A stretch of DNA of 6,118 bases from Candidatus Nanopelagicales bacterium. GTDB lineage: Bacteria; Actinomycetota; Actinomycetes; S36-B12. Of this stretch, positions 1 to 4,678 are shown piece by piece. Both the position numbers and the translations under genes were made by a program. Positions within the stretch are counted from its first letter, which is position 1, and every line of letters begins with the position of its first letter. The notes below the pieces were generated by a model. That model worked only from the letters and a program-made list of their open reading frames with translations. It ran no database searches and was not told the DNA's origin. Location: positions 1 through 6,118 of the forward strand of contig JALQSY010000105.1 in the NCBI GenBank assembly GCA_023264215.1. The letters are read 5' to 3'.

Positions 1-92
1 TCGTCCGTGACCGCCTCGTCGGCGCCATCGGACGAGAAGACGAGCGCCGGCGCCGGGGCGTCAGCGGACTCGGTGGTGGGGAAGTCGGTCAC
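1..92 (-). CDS. nusG: NusG transcription termination/antitermination factor, N-terminal fragment (runs off the window)
   Basis: The minus strand reads from a GTG at 92-90 to the window edge, giving 30 codons that start [19 protein letters not shown] and continue with many Ala, Asp and Glu residues. NusG binds RNA polymerase through its NGN domain and links it to Rho or ribosomal protein uS10. None of the NGN or KOW domain is visible here, so the sequence itself shows only an acidic low-complexity leader, which is typical of actinobacterial NusG. The assignment rests mainly on position: it follows secE by 37 bp on the same strand, the secE-nusG order that is nearly universal in bacteria. The start is supported by CAGGAG at 109-104, 11 nt upstream. 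No competing in-frame ATG is visible. The gene is partial because of the window boundary, not because it is broken. Confidence 0.85.
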   Translation of the reverse strand, partial: MTDFPTTESADAPAPALVFSSDGADEAVTD

Positions 93-129
93 GGGTGTCA
101 GTGCTCCTGCAGGTCGTCACGAAAGGCGC

Positions 130-351
130 TCATCCGAAGATGAAGAGCACCCCTCGGGTGAAGATGTAGTCGTAGGCCGCCACGATCGCCGCCATCGCAG
201 CGACGAAGACGATGACCACGATCGTGTAGGTGACCAACTCCTTGCGGGTCGGCCAGATGACCTTGCGGAGCTCAGCGACCACCTGGCGCAGGAAGAGCGC
301 GAGCCGCCCAAACAGGGACAGCCCGGCGTCGCTGCGCGCTTCGCTGCTCAC
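130..351 (-). CDS. secE: SecE, preprotein translocase subunit (73 aa)
   Basis: SecE is the small essential subunit that clamps SecY in the SecYEG protein-export channel of the cytoplasmic membrane. The 73-residue product has the family hallmarks: an amphipathic N-terminal helix (about residues 12-32), the conserved motif VIWPTRKEL at 31-39, and a single transmembrane segment (about 41-60, [20 protein letters not shown]). It is a single-TM short SecE, as usual outside enterobacteria. The reading frame stays open upstream through the tRNA-Trp gene, so the start must be chosen. I take the GTG at 351-349 because AAGGCAGG (364-357) lies 5 nt upstream and the resulting length fits the family. It lies 65 bp downstream of tRNA-Trp and 37 bp upstream of nusG, probably in one transcript. 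Identification is secure; the exact start is likely but not proven. Confidence 0.95.
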   Translation of the reverse strand: MSSEARSDAGLSLFGRLALFLRQVVAELRKVIWPTRKELVTYTIVVIVFVAAMAAIVAAYDYIFTRGVLFIFG

Positions 352-416
352 TGGAGCCTGCCTTCGGTCGGGTGCTTCGTGGTCGGATGGTGCGGGTGCT
401 GCTGTGGTGCGTCGAG

Positions 417-489
417 CAGGGCCGGAGGGACTCGAACCCCCAACCACCGGTTTTGGAGACCGGGACTCTACCAATTGAGCTACGGCCCT
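417..489 (-). tRNA. trpT: tRNA-Trp (anticodon CCA)
   Basis: Folding the minus strand by eye gives a complete 73-nt cloverleaf. The acceptor AGGGCCG pairs fully with CGGCCCT. The D stem is GCTC/GAGT with one G-U pair, and the anticodon stem CCGGT/ACCGG carries the loop CTCCAAA, which reads CCA. The T arm has GGGGG/CCCTC with loop TTCGAGT. The discriminator base is G73, as expected for bacterial tRNA-Trp. No CCA tail is encoded. A tRNA-Trp directly upstream of secE and nusG is a conserved actinobacterial arrangement and supports the call. Confidence 0.97.
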
Positions 490-560
490 CAGGCGACCGT
501 CGCTCCCGGCAAGCGCCTGCGGGCAGACGACAGCAGGGTGGGAAAGCCACCGGCTACGGG

Positions 561-591
561 AGTCTACGTGGCCCGCCCTCGGGCGGTCCAA
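561..591 (-). promoter_or_regulatory. Candidate sigma-70-type promoter for the tRNA-Trp/secE/nusG transcript
   Basis: Read on the minus strand, TTGGAC (591-586) and TAGACT (566-561) resemble -35 and -10 hexamers, separated by 19 bp, slightly longer than the optimum. The predicted start near 554 would leave a leader of about 65 nt before the tRNA 5' end. A near-palindrome, CCGCCC-GA-GGGCGG on this strand (586-573), fills much of the spacer and touches the last base of the -35 element, so it could be an operator. This is read by eye only. The location is right for the unit, but the spacing is imperfect. Confidence 0.35.
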
Positions 592-592
592 T

Positions 593-658
593 CACCCTCC
601 CGTGGATCCTCCGGCACCCTCCCGTGGATCCTCCGACACCCTCCCGTGGATCCTCCGG
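593..658. repeat. Three tandem 22-bp repeats in a divergent promoter region
   Basis: Three head-to-tail copies lie at 593-614, 615-636 and 637-658. Each begins caccctcccgtggatcctcc, followed by gg, ga and gg, so the only difference among copies is one base at the end of the second. Each unit holds the palindrome GGATCC. The period is about two DNA helical turns, so equivalent bases would face the same side of the helix. The array ends 50 bp before the aminotransferase start and begins just upstream of the candidate minus-strand promoter. Function is unknown: it may be a regulator-binding array or a simple variable-number repeat. Confidence 0.9.
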
Positions 659-708
659 CGCCCGCCCCGGCCGCCTCGGGACCCCTGCGTGGCTGGTTGG
701 ATTCCCCC

Positions 709-1911
709 ATGGCCTCACGAGTCTCCCGCCGCCTTGCCGCGATCACCGAATCCGCGACCCTCGCCGTCGACGCCAAGGCCAAGGCGCTCAAGGCCGCCGG
801 CCGGCCGGTCATCGGCTTCGGGGCCGGAGAGCCGGACTTCCCGACGCCCGAGTACATCGTCGATGCGGCCGTCGCCGCGTGCCGAGACCCCAGGTGGCAC
901 CGCTACACCCCGGCCGCCGGTCTGCCCGAGCTCCGCGAGGCCGTCGCCGCCAAGACGCTGCGCGACAGCGGATACGCCGCCAAGGCCAGCCAGGTGCTGA
1001 TCACGAACGGCGGCAAGCAGGCGCTCTACAACACCTTCGCCGCGTTGCTGGATCCCGGTGACGAGGCGATCCTGCCCGCGCCGTACTGGACGACGTACCC
1101 CGAGGCGATCAAGCTCGCGGGCGGGACTCCGGTCATCGTCGACACCGATGAGGCCAGCGGGTATCGCGCGACAGTCGAGCAGCTCGAGGCCGCGCGCACC
1201 CCGCGCACCAAGCTCCTGGTCTTCGTGTCGCCATCCAACCCGACGGGCGCGGTCTACACCCCCGAGCAGGTCGCCGCGATCGGTCGCTGGGCAGCCGAGC
1301 ACGGGATCTGGGTCGTCACCGATGAGATCTACGAGCATCTGGTCTACGGCGACGCGCGGTTCGCATCCATGCCCGTGCTCGTGCCCGAGCTGGCCGACAC
1401 CTGCGTCATCGTCAACGGCGTCGCCAAGACCTACGCCATGACCGGATGGCGCGTGGGCTGGATGATCGGCCCCGACGACGTCATCAAGGCAGCCGGCAAC
1501 CTGCAATCTCACGCGACATCCAACGTCGCCAACGTCTCGCAGGTCGCCGCACTGGCCGCCGTCTCCGGCGATCTCGCCGCCGTCGAGGAGATGAAGGTCG
1601 CCTTCGATCGGCGCCGACACCTCATCGTCGACCTGCTCTCGGCCATCCCCGGTGTCGACTGCCCCACTCCCGAGGGCGCCTTCTACGTCTATCCGTCGGT
1701 CAAGGGCGTCCTCGGAAAGGAGATCCGCGGCCAGCGGCCCGCATCGTCGGCAGAACTCGCGGGGCTGATCCTCGACGAGGCCGAGGTGGCGGTCGTCCCC
1801 GGCGAGGCCTTCGGCACGCCGGGCTACCTGCGCCTGTCCTACGCCACCAGCGATGCCGACATCGAGGAGGGCGTGGGCCGCATGGCCGCGCTCCTCGGCG
1901 AGGCCCGCTGA
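709..1911 (+). CDS. aspC: PLP-dependent aspartate aminotransferase, class I fold type I (400 aa)
   Basis: This cytosolic enzyme most likely moves the amino group between aspartate and 2-oxoglutarate using pyridoxal phosphate, linking amino-acid and TCA metabolism. Visible family features are [10 protein letters not shown] near the N-terminus, [22 protein letters not shown] with N177 (ring contact), DEIYE with D205 and Y208 (PLP N1 and O3' contacts), [13 protein letters not shown] with the Schiff-base lysine K240, and YLRLSYA with R375, the expected substrate-carboxylate arginine. Length is normal for the short bacterial AspAT subgroup. Some members of this group also transaminate prephenate, which cannot be excluded. 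The ATG at 709 is chosen because [21 protein letters not shown] matches the usual N-terminus of actinobacterial homologues; the frame is open upstream, but that stretch runs antisense through tRNA-Trp and is not protein-like. No strong ribosome-binding site is seen. It is transcribed away from tRNA-Trp/secE and towards murB. Confidence 0.93.
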   Translation: MASRVSRRLAAITESATLAVDAKAKALKAAGRPVIGFGAGEPDFPTPEYIVDAAVAACRDPRWHRYTPAAGLPELREAVAAKTLRDSGYAAKASQVLITNGGKQALYNTFAALLDPGDEAILPAPYWTTYPEAIKLAGGTPVIVDTDEASGYRATVEQLEAARTPRTKLLVFVSPSNPTGAVYTPEQVAAIGRWAAEHGIWVVTDEIYEHLVYGDARFASMPVLVPELADTCVIVNGVAKTYAMTGWRVGWMIGPDDVIKAAGNLQSHATSNVANVSQVAALAAVSGDLAAVEEMKVAFDRRRHLIVDLLSAIPGVDCPTPEGAFYVYPSVKGVLGKEIRGQRPASSAELAGLILDEAEVAVVPGEAFGTPGYLRLSYATSDADIEEGVGRMAALLGEAR

Positions 1912-1953
1912 CAGCGAGCCCACGACCGAGCACGGCTCACCCGAGCGCCGTGT

Positions 1954-1994
1954 TTCGGGAGTTCGAGTGAGGTTTCCTCGCTCAAACTCCCGAA
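1954..1994. terminator. Long hairpin after aspC, candidate bidirectional terminator
   Basis: The arms 1954-1972 and 1976-1994 are complementary over 19 positions, except one G-T pair and one C-A mismatch, around a 3-nt loop (TTT at 1973-1975). It begins 42 bp after the aspC stop, in the gap where aspC and murB transcripts converge. There is no T-rich tail on either strand, which is common for actinobacterial terminators but weakens the call. It may instead be a copy of a dispersed intergenic palindrome. Confidence 0.5.
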
Positions 1995-2038
1995 CTTCGA
2001 GCGGATAGGGCGCTTGGTCGACGCGATCCGCTCGACGT
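1994..2038. repeat. Second inverted repeat in the aspC-murB gap
   Basis: The arms 1994-2006 and 2026-2038 match over 13 positions with one mismatch. The core tcgagcggat / atccgctcga (1997-2006 / 2026-2035) is a perfect 10-bp inverted repeat with a 19-nt loop. It abuts the previous hairpin, sharing base 1994, so the two structures are end to end. It may act as a terminator for the murB transcript arriving from the right. Confidence 0.55.
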
Positions 2039-2050
2039 TCGCGCTCGAGC

Positions 2051-2153
2051 GGTGCAATTCGCGGCTCAGGGCTAGAAAAGCTCGCACTCACCCGCGAATT
2101 CACCACACGGCGCATTAATTCGCTAGTCGGCCCACGAAATCACCACCCGGCCC
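2051..2153. repeat. Three copies of a short GGTGAATTCGCGG-like motif (two direct, one inverted)
   Basis: Two imperfect direct repeats lie at 2091-2113 (cccgcgaattcaccacacgg...) and 2131-2153 (cccacgaaatcaccacccgg...). They start exactly 40 bp apart and match at 18 of 23 or more positions. A third, inverted copy, ggtgcaattcgcgg, at 2051-2064 pairs with 2092-2104 apart from one bulged C. The block is locally more A/T-rich than its surroundings. It ends 5 bp before the murB stop codon. No coding potential is seen. Confidence 0.6.
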
Positions 2154-2158
2154 GCGAG

Positions 2159-3247
2159 CTAGTCGAGGGAGCAGCCGAGCAGCACCGGCTCGGGCACGAG
2201 CTCGACGCCGAATCGATCGCGCACTCCATCTCGGATCGTGCGCGCGAGGGCGATCACGTCCGCGGCGGTCGCCTCACCGCGATTGGTGATCGCGAGCGTG
2301 TGCTTGTTGGACAGCCTGGCCGGGCCGCCCTCGGGGTACCCGCGCCCGAAGCCGGCATGCTCGACCAGCCAGGCCGCGCTGGTCTTGACCAGGTCGTCGC
2401 CCGCATGGGGAACATCGGCCGCACCTCCCGCCGCATCGCCGAGCACGGGCCACGCGGGCGCACCTTCTGGTACGGCGGATGCGGACACGACGGGGTTCGT
2501 GAAGAACGACCCCACGCTCCACGTGTCGTGATCCGCGGGATCCAGGACCATCCCCTTGCCCCGGCGCAACTCCAGCACGGCCGCTCGCACGTCGATCGAT
2601 GGCGCCCGCTCCCCCACGGCGACACCGAGCCGATCCGCAAGCTCGGCGTAGCCGATCGGCGCAGACAGGGAGCCGAGCGGGACCTGGAACTCCACCGAGA
2701 GCACGACGTATCGGCCCGGCTCCGCCTTGAATCGAGACGTCCGGTAGCCAAAACCGCAGTCACCCGCGGCGATCATGTCGACGCGCCGGGCCCGGCGGTC
2801 GTATGCGCGCACCCGCGCCAGCGTGTCCGCGACCTCCTGGCCGTAGGCCCCGACGTTCTGCATCGGTGTGGCGCCGGTGAGTCCCGGGATACCTGACAGG
2901 GCCTCGAGACCGGACCACTCCTCCTCCACCGCGCGCGCGACGAGGTCATCCCAGGGCTCCCCGGCGGCCACGGTGACCCAGGCACCGGAGCAGGAGTCGA
3001 CGCTGACATCGATGCCGCGGGTGCGAACGACGATGACGGTGCCGGGCAGACCGGCGTCGGCCACGACCACATTGCTGCCGCCGCCGAGGATCGTCACCTG
3101 CTCGCCCGAGGCATCAGCGGCGGCGACGGCCTCGACGAGATCCGCTTCGCTGTCGACGATCACGGTGGTGCCCGCGGGGCCGCCGACCCGCAGGGTGGTG
3201 AGGCCCGAGAGGGGTGGCTCTGCCGCCCCGGGCAGTCTCGCGGTCAC
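2159..3247 (-). CDS. murB: UDP-N-acetylenolpyruvoylglucosamine reductase MurB (362 aa)
   Basis: MurB is a cytosolic FAD enzyme that reduces UDP-GlcNAc-enolpyruvate to UDP-MurNAc with NADPH, the second committed step of peptidoglycan synthesis. The FAD-binding part shows TTLRVGG (17-23), ILGGGSNVVVAD (53-64), and ALSGIPGLTGATPMQNVGAYGQE (about 116-138). Family catalytic residues are recognisable: R169 in GYRTSR, S247 in VGSFFTNP, and E353 in VPEPVLLG. Length and layout fit a type I enzyme. Its GTG start (3247-3245) overlaps the TGA of the upstream hadB-like gene as GTGA. No good Shine-Dalgarno sequence precedes it, so it is probably translated by coupling. The stop is TAG at 2161-2159. It is the last gene of the rpmG unit and faces aspC. 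Confidence 0.97.
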   Translation of the reverse strand: MTARLPGAAEPPLSGLTTLRVGGPAGTTVIVDSEADLVEAVAAADASGEQVTILGGGSNVVVADAGLPGTVIVVRTRGIDVSVDSCSGAWVTVAAGEPWDDLVARAVEEEWSGLEALSGIPGLTGATPMQNVGAYGQEVADTLARVRAYDRRARRVDMIAAGDCGFGYRTSRFKAEPGRYVVLSVEFQVPLGSLSAPIGYAELADRLGVAVGERAPSIDVRAAVLELRRGKGMVLDPADHDTWSVGSFFTNPVVSASAVPEGAPAWPVLGDAAGGAADVPHAGDDLVKTSAAWLVEHAGFGRGYPEGGPARLSNKHTLAITNRGEATAADVIALARTIRDGVRDRFGVELVPEPVLLGCSLD

Positions 3248-3654
3248 GGCAGCCGGACGATTGCCCAGGCATTGCCGAGGACCTTCTGGCCCTCGTGGGT
3301 GGCGGTGAGCATCACCTTCGCGCGACCACCCTCGAGCAACTCGGTCACCTCACCGGACACCTCGATAGTCGATCCCGTGTCGTCGTCGGCGACAGGCACC
3401 GGACGGGTGAAGCGCACGGCGTACTCCTCGAGCAGGCCCGGATCGCCGAGCCAGTCCGTGACCACGCGTGCAGCCTCGGCCATGGTGAACATCCCGTGCG
3501 CGATGACATCGGGCAGTCCGACCGAGGTGGCGAAGCGCTCATTCCAGTGGATGGGATTGAAGTCCCCGGAAGCGCCGGCGTAGCGCACGAGGTCGAAGCG
3601 AGTCACGCGGAAGGTCTGCGCGGGCAGCGCGGTGCCGACGGCCACGGCGCTCAT
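3244..3654 (-). CDS. hadB: MaoC-type (R)-specific enoyl hydratase / 3-hydroxyacyl dehydratase, HadB-like (136 aa)
   Basis: This is a single hotdog domain with the complete R-hydratase signature YAGASGDFNPIHWNERFATS (25-44), in which D31 and H36 are the expected catalytic pair; GLPDVIAHGMFTMAEAA (46-62) follows as in the family. It is predicted to dehydrate 3-hydroxyacyl thioesters. In mycobacteria the catalytic HadB pairs with HadA in the FAS-II dehydratase used for mycolic acid synthesis. Here, where mycolates are not established, it could serve general fatty acid synthesis, so the gene symbol is by homology and synteny only. The ATG start (3654-3652) overlaps the hadA-like stop as ATGA and has a strong site, GGAGGAGG (3666-3659), 4 nt upstream. 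Its own stop overlaps murB by GTGA. No hadC-like third gene follows. Confidence 0.88.
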   Translation of the reverse strand: MSAVAVGTALPAQTFRVTRFDLVRYAGASGDFNPIHWNERFATSVGLPDVIAHGMFTMAEAARVVTDWLGDPGLLEEYAVRFTRPVPVADDDTGSTIEVSGEVTELLEGGRAKVMLTATHEGQKVLGNAWAIVRLP

Positions 3655-4109
3655 GACGCCTCCTCCGCAGTACCGCGGGCGACGATGACCGTGGTCGTCG
3701 TGGCCACATGCTCGCCGGCCTCGGTGGTGAGATCCACGCGCGTGGTGAGGATGTCGTTGCCCGCAACGGCCCGGATCGCCTCGATGGTCGAGGTCGCGAC
3801 GATCGCGTCTCCCGCGACGATCGGACGGGAGTAGGCGAAGCGCTGCTCGCCGTGCACGACCCGGGAGTAGTCGAGCCCGAGTTCGGGATCCATCGCCGCC
3901 TTGCTCGATCCGGCGTAGGCGATGACGAAAGCGAAGGTCGGCGGGGCGATCACATCGGCGTAGCCGAGGGCCCGCGCTGCCTCCACGTCGTGATACGCCG
4001 GATTGTCGTCACCGATCGCAGTCGCGAACTCGCGCACCTTCTCGCGACCCACGACATACGGCTTCGTGGGCGGATAGCTCCGCCCCACGAGTGCCGCATT
4101 GAGGGTCAG
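3651..4109 (-). CDS. hadA: MaoC-like dehydratase N-terminal-type hotdog protein, HadA-like (152 aa, CTG start proposed)
   Basis: This is a hotdog-fold protein of the FAS1-like dehydratase (MaoC_dehydrat_N) family and the likely partner of the neighbouring HadB-like subunit. With the CTG start it reads [25 protein letters not shown]..., and the characteristic stretches are [34 protein letters not shown] (about 26-59) and [11 protein letters not shown] (93-103). In mycobacterial HadAB the A subunit mainly shapes the acyl-binding pocket while B is catalytic; here the GDDNPAYH stretch still has Asp and His but with one residue more between them than the HadB signature. Start choice: the CTG (4109-4107) overlaps the rpmG stop as CTGA and has AAGGAG (4120-4115) 5 nt upstream. 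A GTG at 4142-4140 inside rpmG would add 11 residues but lacks a ribosome-binding site. A GTG at 4088 would cut into the conserved ALVGR segment. Confidence 0.88.
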   Translation of the reverse strand: MTLNAALVGRSYPPTKPYVVGREKVREFATAIGDDNPAYHDVEAARALGYADVIAPPTFAFVIAYAGSSKAAMDPELGLDYSRVVHGEQRFAYSRPIVAGDAIVATSTIEAIRAVAGNDILTTRVDLTTEAGEHVATTTTVIVARGTAEEAS

Positions 4110-4276
4110 CGCGTCTCCTTGTGGAGCGTGTGCTTGTTGCACTTCGGGCAGAACTTCGAGACCTCGAGACGATCAGGATCGTTGCGACGGTTCTTCTTGG
4201 TGATGTAGTTGCGGTTCTTGCACTCCTCGCAGGCCATGGTGATCTTCGGCCGTACGTCTGCGGACTTGCTGGCCAC
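4106..4276 (-). CDS. rpmG: 50S ribosomal protein bL33, zinc-ribbon (C+) type (56 aa)
   Basis: bL33 is a small component of the large ribosomal subunit near the E site. The 56-residue product begins [19 protein letters not shown] and carries two CxxC pairs, C16/C19 and C43/C46, so it is the zinc-binding C+ form rather than the cysteine-free paralogue induced under zinc limitation in many actinobacteria. The core [19 protein letters not shown] (20-38) is nearly invariant in the family. The GTG start (4276-4274) has GGAGGG (4286-4281) 4 nt upstream. The stop TGA (4108-4106) overlaps the next gene. It lies downstream of tRNA-Thr and tRNA-Met, a conserved actinobacterial order. It was identified directly from the minus-strand translation. 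Confidence 0.97.
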   Translation of the reverse strand: MASKSADVRPKITMACEECKNRNYITKKNRRNDPDRLEVSKFCPKCNKHTLHKETR

Positions 4277-4294
4277 GGGGCCCTCCTGTCGTCA

Positions 4295-4360
4295 GGGCGC
4301 CGAGGCGCCCTTGTCATCCCGGCGCCGGAGCGCCTTGTGTCGTGCCGGCGCCGGAGCGCC
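4295..4360 (-). repeat. Three consecutive GC-rich hairpins between tRNA-Met and rpmG
   Basis: Positions 4345-4360 and 4319-4334 are identical 16-mers (ccggcgccggagcgcc on the plus strand), 26 bp apart. In the minus-strand RNA each contains GGCGC-TCCG-GCGCC, a 5-bp stem with a UCCG loop closed by C-G, which belongs to the unusually stable UNCG tetraloop class. A third, related element at 4295-4310 is GGGCGC-CTCG-GCGCCC. The last hairpin ends 8 nt before the rpmG ribosome-binding site. They may be RNA-processing or stability elements, an attenuator, or a partial terminator after the tRNAs; the sequence does not decide. Confidence 0.7.
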
Positions 4361-4371
4361 TGGGTGCGGCG

Positions 4372-4445
4372 TAGCGGAGGCCGGACTTGAACCGGCGACA
4401 CAGCGATTATGAGCCGCTTGCTCTACCTGGCTGAGCTACTCCGCC
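4372..4445 (-). tRNA. tRNA-Met, elongator type (anticodon CAT)
   Basis: The minus strand folds into a 74-nt cloverleaf. The acceptor GGCGGAG pairs with CTCCGCT, ending in a G-U pair. The D stem is GCTC/GAGC with a 9-nt loop. The anticodon stem AGCGG/TCGCT carries the loop CTCATAA, reading CAT. The T stem GCCGG/CCGGC has loop TTCAAGT, and the discriminator is A. The anticodon stem lacks the three G-C pairs typical of initiator tRNA, so I call elongator Met. A tRNA-Ile2 with lysidine also has CAT, but the overall sequence and location before rpmG favour Met. Confidence 0.93.
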
Positions 4446-4452
4446 CATGGTG

Positions 4453-4474
4453 GATCGGGTCCACGGACCCGGTC
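4453..4474 (-). other. Hairpin in the tRNA-Thr to tRNA-Met spacer
   Basis: Almost the whole 30-nt spacer between the two tRNAs is an inverted repeat. Arms 4453-4462 and 4465-4474 pair at all positions but one in the minus-strand RNA (an A-C mismatch), with an effective CGTG loop. This looks like a processing structure that separates the two tRNA precursors; that function is inferred. Confidence 0.6.
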
Positions 4475-4475
4475 G

Positions 4476-4548
4476 AGCCCCTTTACGGAATCGAACCGTA
4501 GACCTTCTCCTTACCATGGAGACGCTCTGCCGACTGAGCTAAAGGGGC
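4476..4548 (-). tRNA. tRNA-Thr (anticodon GGT)
   Basis: The minus strand gives a 73-nt cloverleaf. The acceptor GCCCCTT pairs fully with AAGGGGC. The D stem is GCTC/GAGC. The anticodon stem TCTCC/GGAGA has loop ATGGTAA, reading GGT. The T stem TACGG/CCGTA has loop TTCGATT. The discriminator is T and no CCA is encoded. It is the first gene of the tRNA-Thr/tRNA-Met/rpmG/had/murB unit. Confidence 0.97.
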
Positions 4549-4575
4549 GCACGGGCGTGAGCCCGCAGCCCCGGA

Positions 4576-4606
4576 AGCGTACACGCTCGTGAGGACCCCG
4601 CCGAAA
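4576..4606 (-). promoter_or_regulatory. Weak candidate promoter upstream of tRNA-Thr
   Basis: On the minus strand TACGCT (4581-4576) is an acceptable -10 element, 27 bp before the tRNA 5' end. The best -35-like sequence about 18-19 bp upstream is only TTTCGG/TTCGGC, a poor match. The position suits a short-leader tRNA promoter, but the evidence is slight. The divergent dehydrogenase starts about 100 bp further on, so its control sequences share this 130-bp gap (4549-4678). Confidence 0.3.
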
Positions 4607-4678
4607 TCGAGGTCGTGGGCGGACCGGGATGCGCGGGCACCCGCGACCGGGTTCGATATCCACATGGGAGGCGAGGCG

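Noticed and set aside
352..591. Upstream extension of the secE frame (80 more residues).
   Set aside because: It crosses tRNA-Trp and makes no recognisable domain; the GTG at 351 has a ribosome-binding site and gives the normal SecE length.
593..658. CRISPR-like array.
   Set aside because: The repeats abut directly without unique spacers and no cas gene is present, so it is a tandem repeat.
7..708. Plus-strand open frame that continues in frame into the aminotransferase and would add 234 residues.
   Set aside because: It runs antisense through nusG, secE and tRNA-Trp, its translation is low-complexity, and the 22-bp repeats fall inside it. The aminotransferase fold begins at the ATG at 709.
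715..2115. Long minus-strand open frame (466 codons) opposite the aminotransferase.
   Set aside because: It is a codon-bias shadow: in high-GC DNA the opposite frame stays open. The translation has no coherent domain and the plus strand encodes an intact enzyme.
2300..2896. Plus-strand open frame opposite murB (198 codons).
   Set aside because: It is a shadow of murB, with Arg/His/Gly-rich translation and no motif.
4372..4445. Initiator tRNA-fMet or tRNA-Ile2 (both CAT).
   Set aside because: No run of three G-C pairs in the anticodon stem as in initiators, and the sequence resembles the elongator Met gene that precedes rpmG in other actinobacteria.
4589..4678. Upstream extension of the short-chain dehydrogenase to the first in-frame start.
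   Set aside because: It would include probable promoter DNA and has no ribosome-binding site, whereas ATG 4679 has GGAG at good spacing.
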